Notes: generated from the sequence alone by a model not told the origin. A stretch of DNA of 64,000 nt from Changpingibacter yushuensis (GCF_014041995.1 NZ_CP059492.1:2170001-2234000), one strand, 5' to 3'; shown: positions 10,897-21,436, counted from the stretch's first letter. A program made the numbers and translations.

Positions 10897-11739
10897 TCAG
10901 CCTTTCAGCTTCGCCCACAGCCACCGCGGCCGCCCAGTGTAATCATGGCCGGTCCGAGCTGTGGCAAACCCGGCATTCAGTGCTGCGTGGCACAACCGCT
11001 CGGCTTGCTCCTCCGCATGTTCCATGACGAGGATACCGCCCGCGGCTAGGAGTTCCGTGGATCTGAGAATGAGCGCCGAGGGAATCTCAAGGCCGTCTTC
11101 TCCCCCACCCCATAGGGCAAGATCGGGATCTTGCTGCACCTCCGGGCTGTGTACTACCCCGGCTGGAACGTAGGGAGGGTTGGAGACGACGACGTCCACC
11201 AAGCCACGCAACTCCTCACACGCGGTGAGTGCGTCACCTTGGACTACCTGGACAAGGTTGCCATGAGCGATGTTGTTCGCTCGGGCAAGATCGCATGCTT
11301 CAGGCGAAATCTCGACGGCATATACCTGCGCATCGGGGACCTCTGTTGCCACGGAAATCGCGATCGCGCCGCTCCCGGTACAGAGGTCGACGACGGTGGC
11401 GCGGCCGTCCTTCTCTATGCTGCGTTTGGCAGCGTCAATTGCCTCGCCAGCAACTAGCTCTGTCTCTGGCCTGACGATGAAGCACCCAGGGCGCGATTCA
11501 AGCGTGAGATAGCGGAAGTACATAACGCCAGTGATGTGCTGCAGGGGAATCCGCTTGGCGCGCTCGGCAACAGCTGCCTCGAAAGCCTGAATCTGGGCGT
11601 GGGATGGTGCTGGTGCTGCGGCGGGACGAGCTCCGCACGCGAACTCTGCGAGTTCGCGTGCGTCCACCTCAGGCGAAGGCACGCCCGCCTGCGCGAGCGT
11701 GCCTGAGGCTTGCGCAATGAGCGCGGCCCACGTGGTCAC
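10897..11739 (-). CDS. prmC: Peptide chain release factor N5-glutamine methyltransferase
   Basis: Methylates the glutamine of the GGQ motif in release factors RF1 and RF2 with SAM. The 280-residue protein has an N-terminal helical domain, the SAM-binding loop [16 protein letters not shown] and the catalytic [11 protein letters not shown] motif. The GTG start overlaps the prfA stop by four bases (GTGA), so the methylase is translationally coupled to its substrate, RF1. Confidence 0.95.
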   Translation of the reverse strand: MTTWAALIAQASGTLAQAGVPSPEVDARELAEFACGARPAAAPAPSHAQIQAFEAAVAERAKRIPLQHITGVMYFRYLTLESRPGCFIVRPETELVAGEAIDAAKRSIEKDGRATVVDLCTGSGAIAISVATEVPDAQVYAVEISPEACDLARANNIAHGNLVQVVQGDALTACEELRGLVDVVVSNPPYVPAGVVHSPEVQQDPDLALWGGGEDGLEIPSALILRSTELLAAGGILVMEHAEEQAERLCHAALNAGFATARTGHDYTGRPRWLWAKLKG

Positions 11740-12836
11740 CGCTCTGCAGCCTCGAGCCGCTCAGCTTCATCCATCTGGCGCGCAGAGTCGATAAGCGGTT
11801 CTAGCGCACCTGCAAGCACCTGATCGAGGTTGTACGCCTTATAGCCGGTGCGGTGATCCGAGATTCGGTTCTCCGGGAAGTTGTATGTGCGGATTCGCTC
11901 CGAACGATCCACAGTGCGAACTTGCGAGCGACGCAATGCAGCGTTTTCCTCCGCCTGCTGATCCAGCTGCATTTGCCGCAACCGCGAACGCAGCACGCGC
12001 ATTGCGGCTTCACGATTCTTGATCTGGGACTTCTCATCTTGGATTGATACAACCAGACCCGTGGGAAGATGTGTGATGCGCACGGCCGAATCCGTGGTGT
12101 TCACCGACTGGCCGCCGGGTCCCGATGATCGGTACACATCCACCCGGATGTCATTGTCATTGATCTCCACTTCGCCTGGGTCATCCACTTCGGCAAAGAC
12201 CAGCACCCCCGCCGCAGATGTATGAATGCGCCCCTGTGATTCCGTGACAGGAACGCGCTGGACTCGGTGAACACCTGCTTCATACTTCAGGTGTGCCCAG
12301 ACTCCCTCGGCGGGGTCTTCTGGCGTGCGCCGTGCTTTGATGGCCAATTGGACGTCCTTGAAGCCGCCAAGTTCAGTCTCAGTTGAGGTGAGCAGCTGGA
12401 CCGACCATCCCTTGCTCTCCGCATAACGTTCGTACATCCGTTCCAGATCGGCAGCGAACAGAGCGGACTCTTCACCACCCTCTCCAGCCTTCACTTCAAC
12501 GATGGCATCGCGGGCGTCGTCGGGATCCCGTGGAATCAGGACTTGCTTAAGCTCTTCAGAAACGGTGTCAAAGGCTTGCTGAAGTCCCGCAAGCTCTGGC
12601 TTGAACAGTTCGGCATCGTCGCCGCCTGCAGCCACGATTTCTTGCGCCTCGAGCAAATCTGCCTGCGCACCGATGTAGCTGCGGTAGACCCTCACCACTC
12701 TGGCTAGTTCTGCATATCTGCGACCAAGCGAGCGGAGCTTGTCCGGAGAAGCGAGCACCTCAGGGGATGCCATCTCCGCTTCGACTCGCTCATATTCCGC
12801 CAGCATCTGCGCTGCGACCTCAGCTTGGTTGCTCAC
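11736..12836 (-). CDS. prfA: Peptide chain release factor 1
   Basis: RF1 recognises UAA and UAG. The 366-residue protein has the codon-recognition tripeptide in [14 protein letters not shown] (PVT, the RF1 PxT form) and the hydrolysis motif [16 protein letters not shown] chose the GTG at 12836 ([12 protein letters not shown]) because GAGAGGA lies six bases upstream and the length then fits RF1; an ATG 19 codons earlier (12893) has no support. It overlaps prmC at its end. Confidence 0.94.
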   Translation of the reverse strand: MSNQAEVAAQMLAEYERVEAEMASPEVLASPDKLRSLGRRYAELARVVRVYRSYIGAQADLLEAQEIVAAGGDDAELFKPELAGLQQAFDTVSEELKQVLIPRDPDDARDAIVEVKAGEGGEESALFAADLERMYERYAESKGWSVQLLTSTETELGGFKDVQLAIKARRTPEDPAEGVWAHLKYEAGVHRVQRVPVTESQGRIHTSAAGVLVFAEVDDPGEVEINDNDIRVDVYRSSGPGGQSVNTTDSAVRITHLPTGLVVSIQDEKSQIKNREAAMRVLRSRLRQMQLDQQAEENAALRRSQVRTVDRSERIRTYNFPENRISDHRTGYKAYNLDQVLAGALEPLIDSARQMDEAERLEAAER

Positions 12837-12903
12837 GATATCCTCTCGATTCGATAGCGGCACATGCCGCACTCCCAAGTTCAACAATGGCACAAATCAT
12901 GGA

Positions 12904-12937
12904 GAACGCCGACACAGACAAATCTGTGCCGGCGTCC
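12904..12937 (-). terminator. Hairpin between rpmE and prfA
   Basis: A 15-position stem (12904-12918 with 12923-12937, loop CAAA) with two A-C mismatches lies 15 bases after the rpmE stop and about 70 bases before prfA. There is no U-run behind it, so it may be an attenuator or a processing site rather than a full terminator. Confidence 0.45.
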
Positions 12938-12952
12938 TGAAGCTATATGAAA

Positions 12953-13165
12953 TTACTTCTTGCGCTTGCCGTAGCGAGCCTCGAAGCGAGCGACACGGCC
13001 GCCGGTATCGAGGATCTTCTGCTTACCCGTGTAGAACGGATGGCACGCACTGCAAACATCAACGCGAAGCTCGTCACCCTGAATGGTGGAGCGGGTTTCG
13101 AACTCGTTGCCACAGGTGCAAGTGACCTTGATGGTGTGGTAATCCGGATGGATACCCTGCTTCAT
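12953..13165 (-). CDS. rpmE: 50S ribosomal protein L31 (zinc-binding C+ form)
   Basis: The 70-residue protein [20 protein letters not shown]... carries four cysteines at 16, 18, 38 and 41 (CxC and CxxC), which define the zinc-binding form of bL31. The start at 13165 has AGGAG six bases upstream; longer readings upstream show no homology. It sits between rho and prfA as in M. tuberculosis. Zinc-binding L31 serves as a zinc reserve in many bacteria and is swapped with a C-minus paralog under Zur control; no such paralog is in this window. Confidence 0.96.
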   Translation of the reverse strand: MKQGIHPDYHTIKVTCTCGNEFETRSTIQGDELRVDVCSACHPFYTGKQKILDTGGRVARFEARYGKRKK

Positions 13166-13343
13166 TTTTACTCCTAGGATCGTTTGTGCCCCGGGTCCAA
13201 TTGGCGGGCCACCACGTATGGACGTGGCGCGCCTTGTCATGAAGACAACCAATCGGTGAACCGAAAGCCGACGAGACATTATTGCACGCGGTCGCCCACT
13301 TCCACCAGATCAGGACGCATCTCACACGTGGACCGGCATTGTA
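13166..13343 (-). promoter_or_regulatory. Leader and candidate -10 box of rpmE
   Basis: On the minus strand a TACAAT box (13343-13338) would give a leader of about 165 bases before rpmE. The leader holds two perfect small hairpins in a row: 13234-13248 (TTGTC/GACAA) and 13212-13227 (CCACGT/ACGTGG, loop of four), the latter about 45 bases before the start codon. No clear -35 box is visible. The structure could serve L31 autoregulation, which is an inference. Confidence 0.3.
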
Positions 13344-13440
13344 ACCTATACCGTCGCCTCGCGTGACGGGTGGGTCTGAACGGCCGCCTTGTACCGCAAG
13401 AATTTCGGGAACATCCCCAAACTTCAGGGACTCTCCAGTT

Positions 13441-15432
13441 CTATTGGCCTGAAGACTGCATCGACCGCAGGATAGAGACGAGGAACTCGCCGTTCGATTC
13501 CGTCTTGCGCATACGCCCCAACAGGAAGTCCGACGCCTCGGACACATCCAGTGTGCCCAGCGCCCGCCTCAGCTGCCAAATAACCTTGAGTTCCTCTTGG
13601 CTGAAGAGGAGTTCCTCACGGCGGGTACCCGACGCGTTGACGTCGATTGCCGGGAAGATTCGGCGATCGGCGAGCTGACGCGAGAGGCGCAGCTCCATGT
13701 TTCCGGTTCCCTTGAACTCTTCGAAGATAACCTCGTCCATCTTGGATCCGGTCTCAACCAAGGCCGACGCAATGATAGTCAGTGAGCCACCATCTTCGAT
13801 GTTACGGGCAGCTCCAAAGAACTTCTTGGGCGGGTACAGGGCCGCTGCGTCGACTCCTCCGGAGAGGATTCGGCCGGATGCCGGCGCGGCGAGGTTGTAT
13901 GCACGGGACAAACGCGTGAGCGAGTCGAGCAGCACAACCACGTCTTGGCCAAGTTCCACCAAGCGCTTTGCGCGTTCGATAGCCAGTTCAGCCACGATGG
14001 TGTGATCTGAAGCCGGGCGGTCGAAGGTAGAGGCAATGACCTCGCCCTTGACTAGCCGCTTCATGTCAGTGACTTCTTCTGGGCGTTCATCTACCAGAAC
14101 TACCATGAGGTGCACGGCCGGATAGTTCTGCGCAATTGCCATGGCAATCTGCTGCATCACCATCGTCTTGCCAGCCTTTGGCGGCGATACGATCAAGCCA
14201 CGCTGGCCCTTGCCGATAGGTGCCACCAAGTCGATTGCCCGAGGTGTCAGCGCCTTTGCGGTGGTCTCCAGACGGAGCGTCTCCTGCGGGTAGAGCGGAG
14301 TTAGCTTGCCAAACTCTGGGCGTTCCAACGAACGCTCCGGAGTGAGCGAGTTGATTGAATCCACCTGAACGAGCGGATTGAGCTTCTGGTGGTTGAACTT
14401 GCGGTGCTGGTTGCGTCCGCGGTTGTTCTGATTGCTGCGATTATCCGATTCGCCGCGCTCCCGCACGGCACCCACCACGGCATCGCCGCGGCGCAGACCG
14501 TACTGTTTGACGATCTGAGGTGAGACAGCAGCATCGTTTGATCCCGGCAGGTAACCGCCGGTGCGCAGGTAAGCCTGGTTTCCTTCGACATCCAAGATGC
14601 CTGCCACCGGAATGAGGACTTCCTCGTCCACCTGCGCCGGCTCATCTACCTGACGGTTGTCGCGGGTGTCCCGGTTGTCGCGGTTGTCGCGGTTCCGGTT
14701 ACGGTCACGGCGATTGCGGCGGTTGCGGCGGTTGGAGGACTCATCGTCCTCATTAACTCGCTGTTCGGCGGCATCACCAATCGCTTCAAGCGCAGCCCGC
14801 TTATCCTCTGAAATCTGGGGTTCCCTGCGGTCGCCGCGATCACGACGGCGGCGTTCGCCATAGTTTTCCTCGCGCCCGTCCGAGTTCTGGCCATCGCGGC
14901 TGCGGCGGCCTTCCTGGTCGCGGTCCGTGCGTGAGTTCTGATCACGATCTGTGCGTGAATTCTGGTCGCGGTCCGTGCGTGAATTCTGGTCGCGGTCCGT
15001 GCGTGAGCTCTGATCACGATCTGGCCGGGAATCATTTGTGCGCGTAGGTCGTGATTCGTTGCGATTGCGCCGACGACGGCCGTCAGTTGCCGGTTCTTCT
15101 TCGCCACGGGCAGGCAACACGATCTCATCTGTGGTGCGCGGAATGCGGCTGGTTCGGGCTGACCGCGCCTGTGGTTGTTCTGGTTCCTCCGCCTGTGCTG
15201 GCGCGGCGGCCTTCGGCTCAGGTGAGCTCGCGGGGTGCTCAACTACAGCGGGAGATTCTTGATCTTTAGGACGGCGTCCACGCGACGACGGTCCTTGTAC
15301 GGAGCGGATGGCAGAAACAAGATCTGCCTTGCGAGCCTTCGAATCGACCTCAATGCCCAAGGTCTGCGCCAGCGCCTTGAGTTCAGGTAGACGCATCGTT
15401 GAGATTGCACCTGTCGATCGGGATTCACTCAC
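13441..15432 (-). CDS. rho: Transcription termination factor Rho
   Basis: Hexameric RNA helicase that ends transcription. The 663-residue protein has an N-terminal helix-bundle region ([14 protein letters not shown]), a long disordered insert rich in Arg, Asp and Asn (about residues 60-270) with five copies of an eight-residue repeat, the RNA-binding domain ([20 protein letters not shown]), Walker A PPKAGKT, and the C-terminal motor domain with [18 protein letters not shown]. Long basic inserts are usual in actinobacterial Rho. The GTG at 15432 has AAGGA about seven bases upstream; a start 23 codons earlier lies inside the hairpin-rich leader and lacks homology. Confidence 0.95.
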   Translation of the reverse strand: MSESRSTGAISTMRLPELKALAQTLGIEVDSKARKADLVSAIRSVQGPSSRGRRPKDQESPAVVEHPASSPEPKAAAPAQAEEPEQPQARSARTSRIPRTTDEIVLPARGEEEPATDGRRRRNRNESRPTRTNDSRPDRDQSSRTDRDQNSRTDRDQNSRTDRDQNSRTDRDQEGRRSRDGQNSDGREENYGERRRRDRGDRREPQISEDKRAALEAIGDAAEQRVNEDDESSNRRNRRNRRDRNRNRDNRDNRDTRDNRQVDEPAQVDEEVLIPVAGILDVEGNQAYLRTGGYLPGSNDAAVSPQIVKQYGLRRGDAVVGAVRERGESDNRSNQNNRGRNQHRKFNHQKLNPLVQVDSINSLTPERSLERPEFGKLTPLYPQETLRLETTAKALTPRAIDLVAPIGKGQRGLIVSPPKAGKTMVMQQIAMAIAQNYPAVHLMVVLVDERPEEVTDMKRLVKGEVIASTFDRPASDHTIVAELAIERAKRLVELGQDVVVLLDSLTRLSRAYNLAAPASGRILSGGVDAAALYPPKKFFGAARNIEDGGSLTIIASALVETGSKMDEVIFEEFKGTGNMELRLSRQLADRRIFPAIDVNASGTRREELLFSQEELKVIWQLRRALGTLDVSEASDFLLGRMRKTESNGEFLVSILRSMQSSGQ
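14912..15031. repeat. Five-copy 24-bp tandem repeat inside rho
   Basis: Units at 14912, 14936, 14960, 14984 and 15008, each 24 bp. The two central ones are nearly identical and the outer ones diverge. They encode repeats of DRDQNSRT in the disordered Rho insert. The in-frame unit length allows expansion or contraction without a frameshift. Confidence 0.9.
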
Positions 15433-15682
15433 GAGGTTCCTTCCTCGGAAAGTCAGGGAGCTGACTTTGCCATTTGCCAGATTCATTTTCTGGCACGTCA
15501 TTCAGTGGTCACACTGTTTCAATGGGGATCACCATTCCACGACGTATGGATTGCATTGACGTCTGGACCACTGACTTCGCGTCAGTTCAGGTGGTGGGCC
15601 GGGTGCGGAATGCCGCAGTATCGCCGGTCGGGACCACTGTACCAGTATCGGAGCGACTCTGCACCGATACTGGTACGCGGCT
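15433..15682 (-). promoter_or_regulatory. Hairpin-rich spacer between thrB and rho (rho leader)
   Basis: This 250-base gap contains consecutive perfect inverted repeats: 15449-15468 (8-bp stem, loop GGAG, ending just before the rho ribosome binding site), 15475-15495 (6 bp), 15503-15516 (5 bp), 15521-15536 (5 bp), 15541-15563 (5 bp), 15570-15586 (6 bp), 15604-15617 (5 bp) and 15639-15676 (13 bp, next to the thrB stop). The sequence GGACCACTG occurs twice (15565, 15631). Rho genes are autoregulated through their leaders in E. coli; a similar role here is an inference. Confidence 0.5.
15639..15676 (-). terminator. Long hairpin after thrB
   Basis: Perfect 13-bp inverted repeat GTACCAGTATCGG (15639-15651) and its complement (15664-15676) with a 12-base loop, starting six bases after the thrB stop. 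No U-run follows on the minus strand, so termination here would need Rho or the hairpin acts as a 3' stability element. Confidence 0.5.
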
Positions 15683-16576
15683 TCACTCAGGGATGATCTG
15701 GGCGCCCGGCGCGCGCGGGCCAATGATTGACCGGAAACCACGTTCGGCCAGCAGACCAGCCGTTACGTGATCCAGTGCATCAAGGACCAGAATCGAAGGA
15801 CCAGCGCCTGAGACCACTGCAGGCCATCCGGCGTCACGCAGTGCCCGGATTGCTTGTGCTGTGGCCTGCATGGCATCGGCCCGGTAATCTTGATGGAGCC
15901 TGTCTTGTGTAGCGGACATGAGCAAATCGGGGCGTTTGCTCAGTGCAAGCACCAACAGAGCCGCACGTGACGCATTGAATGCCGCATCCTTGTGCGGAAC
16001 TGTCTGCGGCAAAACGGAACGAGCCGTCTCCGTGAGCAGTTCCGATTCGGGGATCAACAGTGTGGTGTGCAGATCAGGCGAGAGGTCTAGTGAGGCAGCG
16101 TGTGGTTTCTCCCCTTCCATCCACGCCACAACAGCACCACCCAAGATGGCGGGCGCTGCGTTGTCAGGGTGACCTTCAAACTCAGTAGCGATCTCCAACA
16201 ACACATTGTCATTGAGCTCGTCAGGTGAATCAGTAAGCGCCCGAACTAACATAAGACCTGCAACTACAGCGGCAGCTGAAGAACCTAGCCCGCGGCCCTG
16301 TGGAATCCGGTTATGACACTTCAATTCGATGCCCGACTGCGGCAAACCAGCAATCTCAAGCGTGCGGCGAATGACCTTCACAATGAGATGTGAATCATTC
16401 GTTGGGAGGTAATCTGCCCCCTCCCCTTCCACAAAGACGCGAGTCTCACCTGTGGTCAGACGTACAGAGACGTCATCCCATAGATCGTGCGCCATACCCA
16501 TGCAATCAAATCCCGGACCTAGGTTTCCTGAGGTGGCGGGAACGCGCACATGCGCGTTTGACCGAACTATCCGCAT
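15683..16576 (-). CDS. thrB: Homoserine kinase
   Basis: GHMP kinase that phosphorylates homoserine in threonine synthesis. The 297-residue protein has VRVPATSGNLGPGFDCMG at the N-terminus and the ATP loop GRGLGSSAAAVVAG (97-103 for the core). The C-terminal GAGPSILVL motif is also present. The ATG overlaps the thrC stop by one base (TGATG), so the three threonine genes form one operon hom-thrC-thrB. Confidence 0.95.
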   Translation of the reverse strand: MRIVRSNAHVRVPATSGNLGPGFDCMGMAHDLWDDVSVRLTTGETRVFVEGEGADYLPTNDSHLIVKVIRRTLEIAGLPQSGIELKCHNRIPQGRGLGSSAAAVVAGLMLVRALTDSPDELNDNVLLEIATEFEGHPDNAAPAILGGAVVAWMEGEKPHAASLDLSPDLHTTLLIPESELLTETARSVLPQTVPHKDAAFNASRAALLVLALSKRPDLLMSATQDRLHQDYRADAMQATAQAIRALRDAGWPAVVSGAGPSILVLDALDHVTAGLLAERGFRSIIGPRAPGAQIIPE

Positions 16577-17676
16577 CAGAGTGCCAACGCCTCAACAGTT
16601 GCTTGAAGGGTGGGCTCGATCGGATTGATCTCAAGGTTCCGCCCTGCCAACGCAGTAGCGGTGTCCTTGAGTCCGTTTCCTGTGACTGTGCACACAATCT
16701 TGGCGCCGGCAGGAACCTTGCCTTCCTCGGCAGCTTTGATGAGCCCAGCGATTGATGCTGCGGATCCGGGTTCGATGAAGACTCCCACTTCGGCCGCGAG
16801 AATCGCCTGGGCTTCAAGAATCTGTTCATCGGTTACTCGGTCAATCCAACCATGGGACTGGTCACGAGCATCTTCCGCATACTTCCAAGAGGCAGGATTA
16901 CCGATGCGAATCGCGGTTGCGACTGTCTCTGGCTTCTCCACAGGATGACCAAGCACCAGCGGAGCTGCTCCCCACGCCTGCACACCCCACATCTGAGGGA
17001 CCTTGGTGGCTACGGGTTCGATATGAAGCGCTGAATCGTCGACCGACGCGAGCGTGGTATGCCCTGCGTATTCGCTGTATCCCATCCAGTAGGCGGAGAT
17101 ATTTCCCGCATTGCCAACGGGAAGCACGTGAATATCGGGAGCATCTCCCAACGCATCAACTACTTCGAAAGCAGCGGTCTTCTGACCTTGAAGGCGGTAA
17201 GGATTCACAGAATTGACCAGAGCCACCGGGAACCGCTCAGTCAGTTCACGAACAATTCGCAAGCAATCGTCAAAGTTGCCATCTACAGCCACAAGATTTG
17301 CACCATGCACAATGGCCTGCGCTAGCTTTCCAGCAGCAATCTTGCCTGCCGGGAGAATCACGGCACATTTCAGCCCTGCAGCAACAGCGTATGCGGCCGC
17401 GCTGGCGGATGTGTTTCCAGTTGATGCACAAGCCACAATCTTGGCATCCGAACGCAGAACATGTGAGATCGCTGTAGTCATGCCGCGGTCCTTGAACGAA
17501 CCTGTTGGGTTCATTCCTTCGACCTTGACGTAGACTTCGCCGCCCGTTCTCGCGTCGAGCGCTGTGGCATGGACCAGAGGCGTACCACCCTCACCCAAGG
17601 TAACGATCGGATCAGATTCTGCAAACGGAAGGCGATCGATGTATTCACGAATGACGCCTTGCCACTGATGGGCCAT
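16576..17676 (-). CDS. thrC: Threonine synthase
   Basis: PLP enzyme converting O-phosphohomoserine to threonine. The 366-residue protein has the PLP lysine Lys62 in [14 protein letters not shown], the phosphate-binding [11 protein letters not shown] stretch and [11 protein letters not shown] near the end. Size and motifs fit the short bacterial class. It overlaps both neighbours by one base. Confidence 0.96.
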   Translation of the reverse strand: MAHQWQGVIREYIDRLPFAESDPIVTLGEGGTPLVHATALDARTGGEVYVKVEGMNPTGSFKDRGMTTAISHVLRSDAKIVACASTGNTSASAAAYAVAAGLKCAVILPAGKIAAGKLAQAIVHGANLVAVDGNFDDCLRIVRELTERFPVALVNSVNPYRLQGQKTAAFEVVDALGDAPDIHVLPVGNAGNISAYWMGYSEYAGHTTLASVDDSALHIEPVATKVPQMWGVQAWGAAPLVLGHPVEKPETVATAIRIGNPASWKYAEDARDQSHGWIDRVTDEQILEAQAILAAEVGVFIEPGSAASIAGLIKAAEEGKVPAGAKIVCTVTGNGLKDTATALAGRNLEINPIEPTLQATVEALAL

Positions 17677-18965
17677 CAGGACTCCTCAACTCGAATGACG
17701 TGGTTTACTCCGGCGACAAACGTGGAATCGTTGAGTTCCTCAATTGTCGCTTCGAGGTCTTCTTGACTGGCTGCATGTGTAGTGACAGTCAGGCGGCAGA
17801 CTGGGCGGTCTGCCGAATGGGTGTGCCCGGTATCTTGGAACACCGAGCTGATCGAAACATCGTGACGCGCAAAGACTCCGGTCACCTTAGTTAACACTCC
17901 CACTTGATCATCAACTTCCACTTCAACTTGGAAGCGAGAAATAGCTTGTGACGGGCTCAAAACGGGGAGATCTGCGTAGATGAGCTCGCGAGGTGCATGC
18001 CCTCCGCCAACGATGTGTGATGCTGCAGCAACGACATCCGAAAGAACGGCTGAGGCAGTGGGAGCGCCGCCAGCACCGCGCCCATAGAACATGAGACGAT
18101 CGGCCGACTCAGCTTCAATGACTACTGCGTTGAATGGACCATGCACGCTTGCCAGTGGATGCGAAAGTGGCACAAGTGTTGGACCCACGTGAACTTCGAT
18201 GCCCTGCGGACGCCGGCGCGCGGTGGCGATCAGCTTGACCACATAGCCAGACCGGGTGGCCGCCGCAATATCATCAGCCGTCACGTCCCGAATGCCATGA
18301 ACATGAACATCTTCTGCCGAAACACGCGAATGGAACGCAAGGGATGCCAGAATCGCGCATTTTGCTGCGGCGTCATGGCCGTTGACGTCGGCAGTCGGGT
18401 CCGCTTCTGCGTAGCCCAACCTCTGAGCTTCGGCTAGGACATCCTCAAACTCGAGGCCCTTAGTTGTCATCTCATCCAAGATGTAATTGGTAGTTCCGTT
18501 GACGATTCCTAGAACAGCCGTAATGCGATCGCCAGCTAATGATTCGCGTAATCCATAGACCACCGGAACAGCTCCCGCAACCGCGGCTTCATAGTACAAA
18601 TCGACGTCGGCACCTGCTGCTGCATCATAGAGTTCAGGACCGTGTGCCGCCAAGAGAGCCTTATTGCCAGTGACCACAGAAACACCATGAGCAAACGCGC
18701 TGAGGATATAGGTGCGGGCCGGTTCGATCCCACCAATAAGCTCAATGACGATATCTGCTTGCGCGATGATCGCCTCTGCATCGTCGGTCAACAGTGACCT
18801 GTCAATCGAAGGATCACGAGGTGCTGCCACGTCGCGTACAGCTATTCCGATGATCTTCAGGGTGGCGCCAGCACGTGCGGTGAGATCTTCAGCTTGCTCA
18901 TCAATGAGCCGTGCCACCTGCGTACCAACAGTTCCGCAACCCAACAGGGCTATCTTTACTTCCAA
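17676..18965 (-). CDS. hom: Homoserine dehydrogenase
   Basis: Reduces aspartate semialdehyde to homoserine. The 429-residue protein has the NAD(P) loop GCGTVG at 9-14, the catalytic domain with [14 protein letters not shown] and [17 protein letters not shown], and a C-terminal ACT domain (from about residue 345) that binds threonine for feedback control. I chose the TTG at 18965 because GGGGAGGGGATC lies upstream and the protein then begins directly with the Rossmann fold; the 58 codons upstream of it look non-homologous. It is divergent from aroD. Confidence 0.93.
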   Translation of the reverse strand: MEVKIALLGCGTVGTQVARLIDEQAEDLTARAGATLKIIGIAVRDVAAPRDPSIDRSLLTDDAEAIIAQADIVIELIGGIEPARTYILSAFAHGVSVVTGNKALLAAHGPELYDAAAGADVDLYYEAAVAGAVPVVYGLRESLAGDRITAVLGIVNGTTNYILDEMTTKGLEFEDVLAEAQRLGYAEADPTADVNGHDAAAKCAILASLAFHSRVSAEDVHVHGIRDVTADDIAAATRSGYVVKLIATARRRPQGIEVHVGPTLVPLSHPLASVHGPFNAVVIEAESADRLMFYGRGAGGAPTASAVLSDVVAAASHIVGGGHAPRELIYADLPVLSPSQAISRFQVEVEVDDQVGVLTKVTGVFARHDVSISSVFQDTGHTHSADRPVCRLTVTTHAASQEDLEATIEELNDSTFVAGVNHVIRVEES

Positions 18966-19156
18966 CGCTTGGATCCCCTCCCCGACAACAAACTGGCACA
19001 AGACTACCGGTCCCGAAACAAAAGTTGTGGATTGTCCCGAATTCGGATCTTTACGTGACCAACCGCCCACGAAAGAACGCCTTGTGAACGCCGATTTGCA
19101 AACCTCCGTGCGATACCGTGAAGGCATGGCTACCGCCATAACAGAAAGGTTGCGCT

Positions 19157-19948
19157 ATGGTCGCCCCCACCTCTTCGACTCCCACACCGGCATACTTCAA
19201 TAACGTCGCACTCGGCGAGGGCGCTACGAAGGTGATAGTCCCCCTTTCCTCTTCCACGCTTGATGAAGCCATTGATGGTGCCCAAGCGCTTGCCGGTCAC
19301 ACATTTGACATCGTTGAATGGCGGCTGGACTTCTTTGACTCAGCACCGGAAATCCAGCCGTGCCTGCACCTCGCAGCGCTCCTAACCGCGCGGGTCGGCC
19401 ACCCCATACTCGCTACCTTCCGCACTTCTCGTGAGGGTGGAAACAAAGATATCGACGACGACGCGTACACCGAACTGCTTTCCACACTTGCCATCTCAGG
19501 CTCGGTATCGGCGGTGGATGTGGAAATCTCTCGCGGTCACGTGGTTACTGAAAGAGTGGTGCGCTCAGCTCGCGATGCCGGAGTTCCAATTGTGGGATCC
19601 TTCCATGACTTCACCGGCACGCCTGATGTGGGCGCTATCGTCGCGCAACTCATTCACGCCAGAGACGCTGGCTGCGACGTCGCTAAGGCGGCATACATGC
19701 CCCGCTCCGCGCGCGATGTGGCCCATCTGCTCGAAGCCACCGCCATTGCACATGAGGAACTTGAGATCCCCGTGATCACAATGGCCATGGGGCCACTCGG
19801 CGTTGTGAGCAGGGCCGCCGGAGCCGTGTTCGGCTCAGCGGCCACCTTCGCCTCAGTAGGTCAGGCCTCCGCACCTGGTCAAATACCCGTGGATGATCTG
19901 CTTCCAGTACTCAGGTCCATCGACTCATGGAGTAAACCTGCCTCGTAG
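19157..19948 (+). CDS. aroD: Type I 3-dehydroquinate dehydratase
   Basis: Third step of the shikimate pathway through a Schiff base. The 263-residue protein has the substrate-binding VEWRLDFF (Glu54, Arg56), the general base His150 in GSFHDFTGTP and the Schiff-base Lys177 in CDVAKAAYMP. The start follows AGAAAGG. It stands alone, divergent from hom and convergent with lysA, away from other aro genes; aroA is at 38600. Confidence 0.93.
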   Translation: MVAPTSSTPTPAYFNNVALGEGATKVIVPLSSSTLDEAIDGAQALAGHTFDIVEWRLDFFDSAPEIQPCLHLAALLTARVGHPILATFRTSREGGNKDIDDDAYTELLSTLAISGSVSAVDVEISRGHVVTERVVRSARDAGVPIVGSFHDFTGTPDVGAIVAQLIHARDAGCDVAKAAYMPRSARDVAHLLEATAIAHEELEIPVITMAMGPLGVVSRAAGAVFGSAATFASVGQASAPGQIPVDDLLPVLRSIDSWSKPAS

Positions 19949-19985
19949 GCAGATGAGCTCACAATCCACATCATGCCTGAAGCGC

Positions 19986-20007
19986 CGGCGGCACCCAGGC
20001 GCCGCCG
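19986..20007. terminator. Hairpin between convergent aroD and lysA
   Basis: CGGCGGC (19986-19992) pairs perfectly with GCCGCCG (20001-20007) around an 8-base loop in the 70-base gap between two convergent genes. No T-run follows on either strand, so it is a weak candidate for a shared terminator. Confidence 0.35.
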
Positions 20008-20018
20008 ACGAACCCATA

Positions 20019-21395
20019 TCAGGCGTCCGCGTCAAGCGCCAGAAGGTCAGAGACTGACTCTGGTCTCACCAGAACGCGCGCAGAACCGTCACGAACAGCC
20101 ACAACGCCCGGGCGAGGAAGCAAGTTGTAGTTCGACGCCATTGACCGCCCGTAAGCACCCGTTGCCGGAACAGCCAGCACATCGCCAGGAGCAAGATCAG
20201 CGGAAAGAGCGGCATCCTTCACCACAATATCGCCGCTCTCGCAATGCTTGCCCACCACTCGCGTCACCACGGTCTCATCACTTGCGCAACGCGAAGCCAA
20301 AGCAACCGTGTAATCAGCTCCGTAAAGTGCCGGGCGAATGTTGTCACTCATGCCACCGTCCACCGAAACGTAACGGCGCGAACCTTCTTCAAGCTGGACC
20401 TGCTTGATAGTGCCCACCGTGTACAACGTGAGGCCTGCGGTGGCCGCGATGGCCCGTCCAGGTTCGATGGAAACCCGGGGAGCCGTCAAGTTTGTCGCTT
20501 CAATGTGGCTGCGGACGGAAGCAGCCAACGCATCGGCGTAGTGACTCGGGGCAGGTGGGACGTCGTCGAGCACCGTGTAGCGAACCGCGTATCCCCCACC
20601 GAAGTCTATTTCTGGAATAACGTAACCAAACGTTGCGGCAGCGGTGGCGCGCAGTTCCAGGATAGCGGCGGCCGCGGCCTTGAAAGCATCGAGGGAGAGA
20701 ATCTGCGAACCAATGTGTGAGTGCAAGCCAGCCAAGTCAAGGTGAGGAGCTGCAAGGGTTTCCTCAATTGCACGTAGAGCCGCACCCGAAGCAATCGAAA
20801 GCCCGAACTTCTGGTCCTCGTGGGCCGTGGAAATGTATTCGTGACCGCCAGCATGAACGCCCGTAGTGACACGTAGAACGATGGACGCGGAGGCGCCGCG
20901 TTCCGCAGCCACCGTTTCGATGAGCGCCAACTCAGCCAAAGAATCGGCCACAAGATGCGCCACGTTGGAGTCGAGTGCTAGTTCGATTTCTGCACGCGAT
21001 TTATTGTTGCCGTGCAATCCGAGCATCGCCCCGGGAACGCCAGCCGCCAACGCAGTTCGCAGCTCACCTTCAGAACAGGTATCGATGGCAAGGCATTCAT
21101 CCTTCATCCACCGGGCAACGCCCACGCTCAGGAATGCTTTGCCTGCGTAGAATACCTTCGCCCCATTGAGGTCCGAGAACGCGGTATCCATAGCGAGCTT
21201 CCACGCCGCGGCTCGCTGGCGCATGTCCAGCTCGTCAATGACGAACAGCGGAGTTCCGAACTCAGAAGCCAACTCCGAGGCGGGAACACCTCCGATCGTG
21301 AGCTCGCCACCGACGCGCTTGACGTTAGTTGGCCACAGGCCCGATGCGGAACCGTCGGGTTCTGGGGCAGTCAACGTTTCCAGAGAGATTGGCAT
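20019..21395 (-). CDS. lysA: Diaminopimelate decarboxylase
   Basis: PLP enzyme of alanine-racemase fold that makes lysine from meso-diaminopimelate. The 458-residue protein has the PLP lysine Lys86 in VFYAGKAFLS, HSHIGSQI, IDFGGGYAVRY, the SIEPGRAIAATAG phosphate loop and the active-site CESGD and GAYGRSMASNYN motifs. The ATG follows GAAAGGA. Its neighbour argS has its own terminator, so lysA is probably transcribed separately. Confidence 0.96.
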   Translation of the reverse strand: MPISLETLTAPEPDGSASGLWPTNVKRVGGELTIGGVPASELASEFGTPLFVIDELDMRQRAAAWKLAMDTAFSDLNGAKVFYAGKAFLSVGVARWMKDECLAIDTCSEGELRTALAAGVPGAMLGLHGNNKSRAEIELALDSNVAHLVADSLAELALIETVAAERGASASIVLRVTTGVHAGGHEYISTAHEDQKFGLSIASGAALRAIEETLAAPHLDLAGLHSHIGSQILSLDAFKAAAAAILELRATAAATFGYVIPEIDFGGGYAVRYTVLDDVPPAPSHYADALAASVRSHIEATNLTAPRVSIEPGRAIAATAGLTLYTVGTIKQVQLEEGSRRYVSVDGGMSDNIRPALYGADYTVALASRCASDETVVTRVVGKHCESGDIVVKDAALSADLAPGDVLAVPATGAYGRSMASNYNLLPRPGVVAVRDGSARVLVRPESVSDLLALDADA

Positions 21396-21436
21396 AGTGT
21401 TCCTTTCGCCTCCGCGCGGGGCGCGTCACTGCGTCC

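Noticed and set aside
14912-15031. CRISPR-like repeats
   Set aside because: The units are directly adjacent without spacers, in frame and inside rho; no cas genes are present.
18966-19156. A threonine-type attenuator before hom
   Set aside because: No leader peptide rich in Thr or Ile codons and no terminator/antiterminator pair is visible in the hom-aroD gap; control by the ACT domain is enough to explain feedback.
20606-20953. Open frames overlapping lysA on the same strand
   Set aside because: No homology or ribosome binding site; lysA is intact and uses another frame.
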